NCBI RefSeq assembly: GCF_021560175.1
Contig: NZ_CP091110.1
Location: 5,935,001 to 5,999,000 of the forward strand
Reading direction: 5' to 3'
Length of the DNA: 64,000 bases
DNA from: Neobacillus drentensis
GTDB taxonomy: Bacteria; Bacillota; Bacilli; Bacillales; Cytobacillaceae
In this document: piece by piece, positions 41,221-50,468 of the stretch
How positions within the stretch are numbered: the first letter of the stretch is position 1
Layout of the letters: the number at the start of each line of letters is the position of its first letter
Position numbers and translations under genes: made by a program
Notes under the pieces: model-generated
What the model was told of the DNA's origin: nothing
Seen by the model: the letters and a program-made list of their open reading frames with translations, nothing else
Databases searched by the model: none

Positions 41221-41766
41221 ACAAAAAGACATTGTCCACACTAAGCGGACACTGAGTGCATATTTGTTCCACACGGCAGAAAGTTGTAACTCTCTGTCAA
41301 TACAATGAATAATCATGTCCCCGGCTGAATACCTGTTATCTTCAAACGACTCCTCACCTCAAACACTCTCTTTGTAAAGGTTTGTAACCATTTTATTAGC
41401 TTGGATACGGGTTTATGCACAAAATAGACAAACGGGACAAGGCTGGTTAGGAAATCTTTCGAAAATAGGACGGATTCCATTTATTCGACATTTGTGAGAA
41501 AGCCACGTCCCCCAAGGGTTCTCCTTCCAATTTCCATCTAAAGCACCATTTGGCTGGCAAAGAATTTGTCGAAAGAATTTTTTTGAAAATATTAATTTAC
41601 TGCAATTTGTTTTTCATTTTTTATGTAGGAATCTCCGGGAAAATGATGAAATCGCTAGCCGTCATACGGAAAACGGACTCCACTTGCCTGTTCAAAATAT
41701 TATATAATGTTCCTATTATAAATTATGCGCACCTAATAATTACCGAAAAGGAAAGGATCAACTCCT
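41221..41766. other. intergenic region between spoIIID and ATL gene
   Basis: About 545 bp without a supported gene. A TATAAT at 41703-41708 may serve the ATL gene. Short open frames lack ribosome sites. No clear SigE site for spoIIID could be picked out. Confidence 0.4.
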
Positions 41767-42078
41767 ATGACCCCATTTACGGAAAATGTCATACAGATTA
41801 TTCGCAGCATCCCTGAAGGAAAAGTTATGACCTACGGCCAAATTGCGGCACTCGCTGGCAGCCCCCGTGCGGCCCGTCAGGTGGTTCGTGTGCTTCATTC
41901 GATGAGCAGGAAATATAAGCTGCCTTGGCACCGTGTCATCAACAGCAAGGGCAAGATTGCCCTCTCAGACGATGAATCCTATCATGAGCAGTTGTTTTCC
42001 CTCGAAAGTGAAGGCGTTGAAATCGGCCTGAATGGCTTCATCGATTTGATGAAATATCAATATCACCCTGAGGAATAG
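41767..42078 (+). CDS. alkyltransferase-like protein (ATL)
   Basis: A 103-residue DNA-binding protein homologous to the C-terminal domain of O6-alkylguanine transferase. The active-site PCHRV motif reads PWHRV (Trp54), so it cannot accept alkyl groups. ATL proteins bind O6-alkylguanine and hand it to nucleotide excision repair. The helix GQIAALAGSPRAARQVVRVL carries the Arg finger. Start after GAAAAGGAAAGG. Single gene beside the galactoside block. Confidence 0.9.
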   Translation: MTPFTENVIQIIRSIPEGKVMTYGQIAALAGSPRAARQVVRVLHSMSRKYKLPWHRVINSKGKIALSDDESYHEQLFSLESEGVEIGLNGFIDLMKYQYHPEE

Positions 42079-42221
42079 TTAAAATAAAAAAGAAATTTTG
42101 CCAGAAATGGAACAAAATACAAAAGGGATATTAGATACAAATTTGTCATTAGGCACAATGAATATCCCTGCTCCTATCTTTTGAGCTCGGAAACCTCCAT
42201 AATTCAAGTTTTATTTTCACA

Positions 42222-42250
42222 AAAAAAAAGCAAGAGAACCGTCCTCTTGC
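42222..42250 (-). terminator. terminator of galactosidase gene, part of the GGGACGGTTCTC family
   Basis: GCAAGAG-AACCGTC-CTCTTGC followed on minus by nine T. It looks like a shortened copy of the GGGACGGTTCTC palindrome put to use as a terminator. Confidence 0.8.
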
Positions 42251-44311
42251 TTACCCTTCCATAATCATAACCCCATAGCCCTCGATATATATGTTTCCAT
42301 TAAGAGTTTGTCCCGTTAATTTTTCTTTCATAGGTTTCTTCAGTATGATCTCTTTTGGGTCTTTACTGTAGTTTAGTAAATAAATTAGGGCCTTATCAGT
42401 ATCCATTTGCTTACGAATAGCTAGTTCAACGTCTTCTGGAACCTTCAGCACATCTGAAACTGGTGAATTCATCTGGAGTTTATCTACTAAAAGATTTACA
42501 ATCTCCTGGTTAAAAACAGCTCCGTAATAATAGACATTACCATTGCCAAAAGTATTTTTTACAAGTGCAGGCTGTCCATCATAATAGGCATTCGTATAAG
42601 TTCCCAGCACCTCGGCCTCATCGGATTCCACATGTAATATATCATTGAAAGATTCTGCAAGAATTTCTTGATGTTCAGCTACCCCTTGAATTGTAATCTT
42701 AGGAGGTGCCTCGTTAGGACCAATCATCGTAAAGTCATCGACTGTTACACCACAAAGTTCGGCAACCGGCCCTGGCATCGGTGTTAAATAACAATGACCG
42801 GAATCATCTTTATAACCTGTCCTGCAGCCAAATACGATCTTGCCGCCTCGATTAGCGTAGGCCTTTAGTAAGTTGGCTTTCTCTTTTGTCATCACAGCTG
42901 GATGAGGGTAAACAAGCAGCTTATATTTTAAAAGATCCTCTACTGCCGAGTTCTCAGTTAGGAATAACGCATCAACTGGGATATGGCGCCGTTGAAGAAC
43001 CTTAAACCAAGCCATCTCACTCTGGGAATTCAAAGGACCATACCAACGATCCAGCTCCCCATCCCATTCATTGTCATAGTCTTTAACAATGGCTACATCG
43101 GCTTGATATTTGGAGCCAACAATCTCCTCCCCCATCATTTCCAATTCCTTCCCCACTTGTTCAGCTTCTAAAACACGTCGGTTTTTACGATTGTCGTAAT
43201 TATGAATTCCATGCCAATAGATTTCAGTCCCAAAAGCCGCTGTCCGCCACCTAAAATATAGCAGCATATCAACACCATGTGCGATAGATTGATAGGTCCA
43301 CAACCTGAGCTGACCTGGTTTTGGAGCCGGCATATCCATCCGATTCACCCAGCCGCCAGGACCTGATTGCTGTTCCATAATACAAAAATTGGAAGAGATG
43401 CTTCGTGCGACACTTAAATTCCAGCTCCATTTTCGGTCTAACAATGGATTCGGTCCTTTGTCCGGGTAAATTGAGCTAAACTGCGGATAAGAGTCATAAG
43501 AAATAAAATCAAGACATTCATCAGCCAGCTTATGACTATCCAAATGGCCAAAAAGTCCATTGGTCGTAACCCACTGATTTGGCGCAAGCTTTCGGATCAT
43601 ATCCACCTGATTTTTAGCAAACGCGATGGCGCTGTCTGAGAAAAATCGTTTCTCATCCAGGGCTTGGTGAGGATTAGGAGAATCGCTCACCGTCGGCCGT
43701 GTCAAATGAACCTGACTCCATTCTGTATAACTTTGATTCCAAAAAACCGTTCCCCAGCGTTTGTTTAACTCGGTTAACGACTCGTATTTATTTTTCAGCC
43801 AGCTCCGAAATGCCTGATGGTCGGCCTCTGAATAAAACACGTTGATTTCGCAGTTTAGTTCATTATCAATTTGCCACCCTATTACAGCTGGATGATCTTT
43901 ATAATGTTCAGCCATTTTCGTTGCGATTCTGGCACAGAGTTCTAGATAAATGGGTGCGTTATAATTGTAATGACGGCGCTGACCATGTTGATATTGAACC
44001 CCTTCCTGTGAGACATTCAACACTTCAGGGTACTTACTCGTTAGCCATGCTGGGGGTGTGGCCGTAGGAGTTCCTAGAATCACCTTTATCCCGAAACGGT
44101 GCGCTAGATCAATGACTCTATCGAAGAAATCAAATGAAAATTCTCCTTCTTTTGGTTCAAAAATGGACCAGGCAAATTCGGCTAACCTGATTACAGAGAA
44201 CCCCATTTCTTTCATTCTCTGAAAATCCTCTTCCCATAAGCTTTCTGGCCAATGTTCGGGATAATAGCAAGCTCCAAGAGTAAATGTATTTGATTTAAGT
44301 GATTTATCCAT
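42251..44311 (-). CDS. beta-galactosidase, GH42 family
   Basis: A 686-residue enzyme splitting terminal beta-galactose from galacto-oligosaccharides. The GH42 barrel (about 10-400) has acid/base Glu151 in WQIDNE and nucleophile Glu313 in CIMEQQSG. A trimerisation domain (VYPHPAVMTKEKANLLKAY) and a C-terminal beta domain follow. No signal peptide, so it acts on imported sugar. The ATG at 44311 follows GGAAAGGAT. It is the last gene after the binding protein and two permeases, the same order as the galactan genes ganS-ganP-ganQ-ganA of B. subtilis, but no galactanase follows. Confidence 0.93.
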   Translation of the reverse strand: MDKSLKSNTFTLGACYYPEHWPESLWEEDFQRMKEMGFSVIRLAEFAWSIFEPKEGEFSFDFFDRVIDLAHRFGIKVILGTPTATPPAWLTSKYPEVLNVSQEGVQYQHGQRRHYNYNAPIYLELCARIATKMAEHYKDHPAVIGWQIDNELNCEINVFYSEADHQAFRSWLKNKYESLTELNKRWGTVFWNQSYTEWSQVHLTRPTVSDSPNPHQALDEKRFFSDSAIAFAKNQVDMIRKLAPNQWVTTNGLFGHLDSHKLADECLDFISYDSYPQFSSIYPDKGPNPLLDRKWSWNLSVARSISSNFCIMEQQSGPGGWVNRMDMPAPKPGQLRLWTYQSIAHGVDMLLYFRWRTAAFGTEIYWHGIHNYDNRKNRRVLEAEQVGKELEMMGEEIVGSKYQADVAIVKDYDNEWDGELDRWYGPLNSQSEMAWFKVLQRRHIPVDALFLTENSAVEDLLKYKLLVYPHPAVMTKEKANLLKAYANRGGKIVFGCRTGYKDDSGHCYLTPMPGPVAELCGVTVDDFTMIGPNEAPPKITIQGVAEHQEILAESFNDILHVESDEAEVLGTYTNAYYDGQPALVKNTFGNGNVYYYGAVFNQEIVNLLVDKLQMNSPVSDVLKVPEDVELAIRKQMDTDKALIYLLNYSKDPKEIILKKPMKEKLTGQTLNGNIYIEGYGVMIMEG

Positions 44312-44390
44312 TCGTTTTATCCTTTCCATTTATTATTTCTACACTAAAGATTAATTTTATCCCCCCTCTCAAAGACCTGCCTTTTAAAAA

Positions 44391-45305
44391 TTAAGATTTA
44401 ACCCCTCCCATTGCAATCCCAGAAACAATATGTTTTCGGAGAATCGGAAACAGGATTAACATTGGCAAAATGGAAAGGAAGGAACCAATTAAAATTAACG
44501 GATATAATGGTTGTCCGGTCCCTGCCGCATTTAAGTTAGCCGTCCAGATTTGTAAACCTACCGTTAAAGGGTAAAGGCTTGTTTTATTTAATAGAACTAA
44601 CGGTAAGAAAAAGTTATTCCAAGACCCTATGAAGGTGATTAGAAAGAGTGTCATTAGACCGGGACGAATAATAGGAAGGGCAATTCGAAAAAAGATCCCG
44701 TAGTCGCTTGCCCCATCGACTCTCCCAGAGTCAATCAGTTCATTCGGCATGGATTCCTTGATAAAAACCATCATGAAATAGACACCAAATGGATTTACAA
44801 TCATGGGTAACAGGACACCAGCGTAGGTATTGATAAGACCTAGCGATTTAATCATCAAAAAGACAGGTATGGACAGTGCCGCTCCTGGAATCATTAATGA
44901 ACCTAAAACAGCAACCGTTAAGAAATTTTTTCCCTTAAACACATATTTAGCTAGAGAGTAACCTGCCATCGAACTTACTAAAGTTCCCAAGAGGCCCGCG
45001 CCTACAGCATAGATAACTGAGTTTAAAACCCAGCGCCAAAACATCCCGTCTTGATAAGAACTTAACCACTTTAGATTAGCCATTAAGTGTAAATGCTCAG
45101 GAAAGGCGAGCATCGACGTAGTAAATAATTGGTTCGTACTTTTAGTCATCGCGACTAGCAGCCAATACAGAGGAAATAAAAAGTAAGCAGCCATTACAAT
45201 CATCAGAATCATCGAGAATGAAGTGGATATTCTCTCTTTTTTTGATTTGCTATGATTCTCACGTTGTAGATTAGTTGTTATAAATGAATTCGATTTTAGG
45301 CTCAT
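44391..45305 (-). CDS. ABC sugar transporter permease (MalG-type, CUT1)
   Basis: A 304-residue inner-membrane permease with six hydrophobic helices and the EAA-like loop DGASDYGIFFRIALPIIRPGL that docks the ATPase. It begins with a charged cytoplasmic stretch. Its ATG overlaps the stop of the other permease (ATGA). Family: carbohydrate uptake transporter 1, GanQ/MalG/AraQ-like. Forms the channel with the MalF-type partner. No ATPase is encoded nearby. Confidence 0.92.
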   Translation of the reverse strand: MSLKSNSFITTNLQRENHSKSKKERISTSFSMILMIVMAAYFLFPLYWLLVAMTKSTNQLFTTSMLAFPEHLHLMANLKWLSSYQDGMFWRWVLNSVIYAVGAGLLGTLVSSMAGYSLAKYVFKGKNFLTVAVLGSLMIPGAALSIPVFLMIKSLGLINTYAGVLLPMIVNPFGVYFMMVFIKESMPNELIDSGRVDGASDYGIFFRIALPIIRPGLMTLFLITFIGSWNNFFLPLVLLNKTSLYPLTVGLQIWTANLNAAGTGQPLYPLILIGSFLSILPMLILFPILRKHIVSGIAMGGVKS

Positions 45306-46255
45306 ATAGTCTTCTCTCCTTCTCCTGTATAGGACAGTGTCGACGAACTCACCGTTGTATGACTTTTGATTTTATTTCTGATTTTTTTCTTCTTAGCTGT
45401 TGTTCGTTCAGAAGTGGCGTACATAAACAATAAGGAGGCAATAAAAGTAATTAGAACTAAAGTAATCGATAGAGTTGCAGAGTAGGTGAAATTTCCATAA
45501 GCAAACGCCATATTATAGATATCCATATTGGGTGTAAAAGTAGCCGGTATACTTGTCAGAGAGGAAAGCACATATGGTTCATTAAATAATTGAAGTGAAC
45601 CAATAATTGATAAAACGGTGGTCATGATGATGACCTGCTTCAGGAGCGGAAGTTTTATATGCCAGGCTGTTTGGAATTCATTACAGCCATCAATTTTTGC
45701 CGCATCATACAGTTCGATCGGGATAGAAGTCAGACTGGCAAAATAGATGGTCATATTGTATCCGGTCCATGCCCATGTAGCCATGTTCATAATCCCATAC
45801 AAAACAGTTCCTGAATCCAATAAATTAAGCGGCTTTCCGCCTGTAAAGATACCAAAAATACTTAAAATAGGGTTAAGATCAGGGGAATACAGAAACCCCC
45901 ACATAATCGCGGCGATCACGCCTGGCACCGCATATGGTAAGAAATATATCACACGAAATACTGCTTTGTTTTTTACAAATCGGCTATCTAAAAACAGAGC
46001 AAGAACTAAAGCCAAAACTAGCATAATCGTAACTTGTACCACCCCATAGTAGGCAACACGGTAAACAGCATACCAGAAGCTTTTGTCTTCCCATGCAGTT
46101 AGATAGTTGGTCAAACCAACAAAGTGATACTTCCCTTGGATATTAACGAACAAGCTCAATATGAGCGAATAAACAAATGGAAAAACAAAGAATAGAGCGA
46201 ACAAGATCAGAAAAGGTGTAAGAAATATATAGGGAACACGTCGAATTTTTACCAT
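45302..46255 (-). CDS. ABC sugar transporter permease (MalF-type, CUT1)
   Basis: A 317-residue permease with six helices and the EAA loop IDGCNEFQTAWHIKLPLLKQV. The start at 46255 (second Met) has GAGGG 6 nt upstream; ATG at 46261 is also in frame. The C-terminal Lys/Ser-rich tail (KKKKIRNKIKSHTT) is cytoplasmic. It is shorter than GanP of B. subtilis, so direct orthology is not claimed. Between the binding-protein gene and the MalG-type permease. Confidence 0.9.
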   Translation of the reverse strand: MVKIRRVPYIFLTPFLILFALFFVFPFVYSLILSLFVNIQGKYHFVGLTNYLTAWEDKSFWYAVYRVAYYGVVQVTIMLVLALVLALFLDSRFVKNKAVFRVIYFLPYAVPGVIAAIMWGFLYSPDLNPILSIFGIFTGGKPLNLLDSGTVLYGIMNMATWAWTGYNMTIYFASLTSIPIELYDAAKIDGCNEFQTAWHIKLPLLKQVIIMTTVLSIIGSLQLFNEPYVLSSLTSIPATFTPNMDIYNMAFAYGNFTYSATLSITLVLITFIASLLFMYATSERTTAKKKKIRNKIKSHTTVSSSTLSYTGEGEKTI

Positions 46256-46310
46256 TACCATCCCTCGCGTTTCTGCATTTTATTAATAGCTTCCTTTGAC
46301 CATTACTTTC

Positions 46311-47783
46311 TTACAGTTCTATTTCTATGGATGATTGCCTTCTCTTTAAGAGCCAAATAATAAGAGCAATAGCGGCTAAGACAATGACAACAGGTAGGGC
46401 AGGCGTACTAAGTCCGGATAGAGGTTGTTTAGATGAGCTATGTGCCTCCTTAGAAACGATTTTATACCCCGCCGATTTTGCAAAAACAGTCACTTCATTT
46501 TGCAAATTATCAAGCGCTTGATCCCATGATTGTTCTCCTGCTGCTGCTTTTGTAAATTCAATTGTCATTTGGTTGTACACATAATCCGTCCACGGGCTCC
46601 ATTGGTAGGAAGTATCAACAGATGCAGCTGCTTTCGCATAGATTGGACCAGAAATTTGATTTTTAAGAGCTGGATTAGGAGCATTCATCTCTGATTGGAG
46701 GATGCCATATTTATTCCCTGGTACCTGGCCCCGGCCGCCCTTTGTCGTGTCAGTAACATCTAGCTTTTCAGCAACAGCACTCGTATTAATCCAAGCCGCA
46801 AAAAGTGCAGCCGCTTCAGGATATTTCGATTGTGTGGTTACGGCATTGGTTGACCCGCCCCAGTTACCGTCAACAAATTCCTCATTTGCCTCCCATTGAG
46901 GAATATCAGCTGCATTCCAGTTATCAGTTCCCTTCTTCACATACGGTTGGATCATGTAGGTTGGAGACCAAGCGGCACCCGAAACCGAAGCATACAATCC
47001 CTTACCGATGTTGCTTTGCCATTGTGGATTCCAATCATTTGTTGCATGGACAACTCCTTTTTTGATTAAATCTCCCCAAAAATTTATCACTTTCTTTGCT
47101 TCAGGACTATTTAAGTTAATCTCCCAGCCCTTTGATGTTTTCGTGAACGGTCTGGCGCCGGCCTGCCACAATAAACCTGTAATAAATCCACCGTCGTTTA
47201 CTGGGAAGTAAGACATATACATATCCGGATTCTGTTTGTGTAGCTTTTCGCCTTCTATTGCAAATTCATCCCAAGTTTTTGGAATTGCTAAATTATATTT
47301 TTTAAATATATCTGGCCGATAAAGTAGCGCCAATGGCCCGATATCCTCTGGAATAGCGTAAATCTTACTGCCTTGTTTTACCTGATTCCATGTCCAAGGT
47401 TGAAAGTAGGATCCGTATGGTTTTACATATTTTGAAATATCGAGAATTCCACCTGTATCAACAAACTTAGGGATGTACTGATATTCAATCTGTACAACAT
47501 CTGGGGCCCCTGCTCCTGCTTTAATGGCAGTGGTTAGTTTGTTGTACTCCGCATTTCCACTCCCTATTAGCGGATGATCCACTTTAATGTTCGGATACTC
47601 TTTGTTAAAAGCTGCAATAACTTTGTCGGGATTTGCTGTCCACGTCCACCAAGTGATGGCTGCTTTTTTTGTGTACTTTGGGTAAGTAGGTTGTTTTACG
47701 CCTTCCGCAAAACTGGTTGTTGTGGTTGTGAGAAAGAAACTACAAAGAACAAGTAATGTTACGATAACTCTTCCTTTTTTCAT
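46311..47783 (-). CDS. extracellular sugar-binding protein with C-terminal membrane anchor
   Basis: A 490-residue solute-binding protein of the CUT1 importer. N-terminal signal peptide (KKGRVIVTLLVLCSFFL, cleavage near SFAEG) with no lipobox Cys. The family 1 binding fold runs from about 30 to 430 (AITWWTWTANPDKVIAAFNKEYP; GAGAPDVVQIEY). A Ser-rich spacer (about 440-458) leads to a single C-terminal helix (LPVVIVLAAIALIIWLLKRR). The protein is held by that helix rather than by a lipid. Start at 47783 chosen for GAGGTGG 6 nt upstream. First gene of the galactoside operon. Confidence 0.88.
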   Translation of the reverse strand: MKKGRVIVTLLVLCSFFLTTTTTSFAEGVKQPTYPKYTKKAAITWWTWTANPDKVIAAFNKEYPNIKVDHPLIGSGNAEYNKLTTAIKAGAGAPDVVQIEYQYIPKFVDTGGILDISKYVKPYGSYFQPWTWNQVKQGSKIYAIPEDIGPLALLYRPDIFKKYNLAIPKTWDEFAIEGEKLHKQNPDMYMSYFPVNDGGFITGLLWQAGARPFTKTSKGWEINLNSPEAKKVINFWGDLIKKGVVHATNDWNPQWQSNIGKGLYASVSGAAWSPTYMIQPYVKKGTDNWNAADIPQWEANEEFVDGNWGGSTNAVTTQSKYPEAAALFAAWINTSAVAEKLDVTDTTKGGRGQVPGNKYGILQSEMNAPNPALKNQISGPIYAKAAASVDTSYQWSPWTDYVYNQMTIEFTKAAAGEQSWDQALDNLQNEVTVFAKSAGYKIVSKEAHSSSKQPLSGLSTPALPVVIVLAAIALIIWLLKRRQSSIEIEL

Positions 47784-47800
47784 GTCCATCCACCTCGCTT

Positions 47801-47867
47801 TTAAAATATTAAAAATATTGTAAATTTTTAATATTTTAAATATAAATTTGCTTGAAAGCGCTGTCAA
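47801..47867 (-). promoter_or_regulatory. promoter, cre and operator of galactoside operon
   Basis: TTGACA (47862-47867), 17-bp spacer, TATATT (47839-47844). A perfect cre TGAAAGCGCTGTCA (47853-47866) covers the -35, so CcpA would block RNA polymerase. Abutting the -10 is a 16-bp perfect inverted repeat (47801-47816 and 47824-47839, spacer ATTGTAA), a likely site for a specific repressor. Confidence 0.85.
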
Positions 47868-48099
47868 TGATAGCTTGTACCTATAAAAACACGTTGTTTT
47901 CCTTGTTTTCCAGCGAAACTCTCTAGCTGACATCCGACCCTTGCCCTAATAATACATGCTTTTATAGGGTAAGATCCTATTTCTGATACATAGCTCTTAT
48001 AGGTATTTTTTCATGGAAAATAATTCTATTTTTACTATCTTATTATAAAAACTGGCACTGTTTTGGTAGGAATTGAAGAAAATAATTTCATAAACGGTA
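47868..48099. other. intergenic region upstream of galactoside operon
   Basis: About 230 bp, AT-rich, no gene. A small dyad ATAGG-N7-CCTAT lies near 47976. No regulator gene for the galactoside operon is present on either side. Confidence 0.4.
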
Positions 48100-48134
48100 A
48101 AAAAGCACAAGTGATAGCAAAAATCACCTGTGCT
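48100..48134 (-). terminator. terminator after PBP gene
   Basis: Minus-strand AGCACAGGTGAT-N7-ATCACTTGTGCT followed by TTTTTT, 10 bp past the stop. Confidence 0.85.
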
Positions 48135-48144
48135 CCATTCACGC

Positions 48145-50148
48145 CTATTTCCATTTCTCAAACACATTTTTCACTTTGTTCACCGGCACCAGCGATCCGC
48201 CCCGGCCTTGGACACCTTCCACCATCATTGCCACCATCAAGCTCGGGTTATCGGGATTATAAGCAATAAACCAGCCATTTTCCGTGCCAGTTACCCCTTG
48301 CTTTTGCTTTATCTCAGCCGTCCCTGTTTTGCCTGCCAATGGATACCCTGAGATCTCCGCTGCACGGGCGGTCCCGCCTGGGTCGCTCACAACCTTCCGC
48401 AAATCTGCCGAAATCAACTTAGCGTTCTCAGCCGAGACCGCCGCTTCCTTCCAAACCTGCCCCTGCTGCTCATCCGTCAGCAAAATCGGTTTGATCACAT
48501 TTCCGTTGCCATTTGCAAACGGTGTATAGGAAGCCAGTAAATGAACAATGCTCATCTGCACCTGCCCCTGACCATACCCTGAGTCAGCCAGCGCGATATC
48601 ATTGCCAAGCGTACCCGTTACCGATTTCTCAAGCGGGAATGGATAGGCTAGCGCCTCTTCAAAGCCAAATTTCTTCAGTCCTTCAACAAACTTGTCTTTC
48701 CCTATCTTCAATGCTGCTTGCGCAAAATAAATATTATCGGAATAAACGAGCGCCTTTTCTAAGTTCACCGGCTCTGTCCCGGCATGAACCCTCGTCACGA
48801 AATAATTGCCCCATGACGAATCCTTTTGCCATTTCGCTCCTAAAATCGGCACGGCTTCACCCGGCACAATCGCACCAGACTCCAATCCGACCGCTGCCGT
48901 TAGCGGCTTCATCACCGAGCCAGGCGCATAAGCTTGCTTAAAACGAGTCGTCAACGGCTGCTTAGGATTCTGCCGCAGTGCCTGCCACTCTTCGGCAGCC
49001 ATCCCCAACATGACCTGATTCGGATCAAACGATGGGCTGCTAACAAGCGCTAGCGTTTCTCCCGTCTTCGGGTTCATCGCTGCGGCTGTTCCGGCCTCCT
49101 CACCCATTTCCGTAAACACCGTCTTTTGTAACTCCGCATCAATCGTCAGTTTAACATCCTGGCCATCGACCACCGGCTTCTCGGCAAGGACCACATCCGC
49201 GCTTCCGGCCGCCTTCTTCTTAATGACAATCTTCACGCCGCTTGTGCCCCGTAAGCGCTCATCCAGCACCTGTTCAAGGCCGCGCTTGCCAATCACATCG
49301 CCGCTATTGTAGCCATTTTTTTTCAGTTTTTCTAGCTCATCAGCCGTAATCGCCCCTACATAGCCAACAAGCTGTGCTGCGGCCTTTCCATATGGATAAA
49401 CCCGAGCCTCCACTTTCCTTGTCTTTACTGGCTCTAGTGCAATCAACTGAGCAATTCGCTTCTGGTCATCCATTGACACCTTTGCAAGCGGCACAAACTG
49501 GCCTGGCTGCACCCAGCTGGCGCTAAGCAAATTATTAATCTGCTCCCGTGTCATCTTAAGGAGCGGCCCCAATTGTGAAAGAACCGCATCATCCAGCTTC
49601 CCAGCGGCGACGCCGACTTCATATACCTGGCCATTCACTGCCAAACCCGTGCCGTTGCGGTCGAGAATTTCTCCGCGTTTCGGTGCCGACGTACTTACGC
49701 TGATTTTGTCGCCTTCCTTTAATCCTTTAAAAATGAACTCAGTATTCCAGTCCACATACCAGTTCTTGTTATTGTCTCTTTCTTCTTCTTGCAATCTAGC
49801 TTGCTGGGTAAAAGTTATCGGCCCAGCGATACTATTCATGCTGGCAGTAAAAGAATAGCGGACTGGTTCTTTATTTTCCTGATCCTTTTTCGGCTTTTTG
49901 AAGTCAATCTTGAGGTCCTTTATCTGCAGATCATCGTAGAGTTTTTCGTAGCGAGTGGTAAATTGTTCTTTGCTGATATTCTTTTTTGCATCACTAGAAA
50001 GGTAATCATACATTTTCGAAAATTTTTGCTGGTTCCATAAAGCTATGTAATCGGAGAATCGTTGTTCTGGAGTGGGTTCCTTGCTGCAGCCAGCGATCAC
50101 AGTAATCATAAGCAGTAGCAGAATCCCAAATATTTTTTTCAAAGCCAA
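48145..50148 (-). CDS. pbpC: class B penicillin-binding protein, MecA-type (PbpC/PBP3-like)
   Basis: A 667-residue DD-transpeptidase. N-terminal lipobox VIAGC (Cys21), a MecA_N/NTF2-like domain (about 25-145), a dimerisation domain (about 150-320) with RGEILDRNG, and a transpeptidase domain with S411 in SVMK, SDN (470-472) and KTG (606-608). This layout belongs to low-affinity PBP3/PBP2a homologues such as B. subtilis PbpC. It may tolerate some beta-lactams (family knowledge; resistance not shown by sequence). Monocistronic. Confidence 0.92.
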   Translation of the reverse strand: MALKKIFGILLLLMITVIAGCSKEPTPEQRFSDYIALWNQQKFSKMYDYLSSDAKKNISKEQFTTRYEKLYDDLQIKDLKIDFKKPKKDQENKEPVRYSFTASMNSIAGPITFTQQARLQEEERDNNKNWYVDWNTEFIFKGLKEGDKISVSTSAPKRGEILDRNGTGLAVNGQVYEVGVAAGKLDDAVLSQLGPLLKMTREQINNLLSASWVQPGQFVPLAKVSMDDQKRIAQLIALEPVKTRKVEARVYPYGKAAAQLVGYVGAITADELEKLKKNGYNSGDVIGKRGLEQVLDERLRGTSGVKIVIKKKAAGSADVVLAEKPVVDGQDVKLTIDAELQKTVFTEMGEEAGTAAAMNPKTGETLALVSSPSFDPNQVMLGMAAEEWQALRQNPKQPLTTRFKQAYAPGSVMKPLTAAVGLESGAIVPGEAVPILGAKWQKDSSWGNYFVTRVHAGTEPVNLEKALVYSDNIYFAQAALKIGKDKFVEGLKKFGFEEALAYPFPLEKSVTGTLGNDIALADSGYGQGQVQMSIVHLLASYTPFANGNGNVIKPILLTDEQQGQVWKEAAVSAENAKLISADLRKVVSDPGGTARAAEISGYPLAGKTGTAEIKQKQGVTGTENGWFIAYNPDNPSLMVAMMVEGVQGRGGSLVPVNKVKNVFEKWK

Positions 50149-50261
50149 ACCCCTCCTTTTATTTCCATTCTAACATATTCAGGCGGGGAAATGGTCAAGT
50201 CTGGATTATCCTCCCATGTCACAAAAAGTGTTCCTTTTTAGAAATTATTAATCGTTTTTTA

Positions 50262-50274
50262 ATAGTTTGTTCAT
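50262..50274 (+). promoter_or_regulatory. shared 13-mer element before putative small RNA B
   Basis: ATAGTTTGTTCAT, identical to 21209-21221. A TATACT (50285-50290) lies 10 bp downstream and is a plausible -10. Confidence 0.45.
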
Positions 50275-50296
50275 ATCTAGACGCTATACTATGTTT

Positions 50297-50354
50297 ATTC
50301 ACACTTATTCAAACCCCCTTTGATAATCCGGCCTTCATGGCGGATTTTTTTTTT
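50297..50354 (+). ncRNA. putative small regulatory RNA B
   Basis: Orphan plus-strand terminator (AATCCG..CC/GGCGGATT hairpin, loop TTCAT, then about ten T; 50325-50354) between two leftward genes, preceded by a -10 and the shared 13-mer. The predicted transcript of about 58 nt carries ACCCCCTTTG (50314-50322) just before the hairpin, the same kind of C-rich motif as in RoxS/RsaE. No ORF. Transcript start is inferred. Confidence 0.4.
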
Positions 50355-50362
50355 GCCCAAAA

Positions 50363-50417
50363 GGAGCACGGGGACGGTTCTCTTGCTTCGGAAGCAAGAG
50401 AACCGTCCCCGTGCTCC
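50363..50417. repeat. GGGACGGTTCTC palindrome, copy 2
   Basis: A perfect 27-bp inverted repeat (50363-50389 and 50391-50417) around one G. It lies directly downstream of the putative small RNA and 50 bp past the spoIIQ stop. Confidence 0.9.
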
Positions 50418-50468
50418 CACAAAAAAAAGAGGAAAGTATTTTTCCCCTTCCCCTTTGTTACTTATTTA

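Noticed and set aside
41118..41222. Longer SpoIIID starting MVPVTITT
   Set aside because: It runs into the REP-like 13-mer; the GTG at 41117 gives the normal 90-residue protein.
41550..41816. 88-codon frame overlapping the ATL start
   Set aside because: No ribosome site, and it overlaps the well supported ATL gene in another frame.
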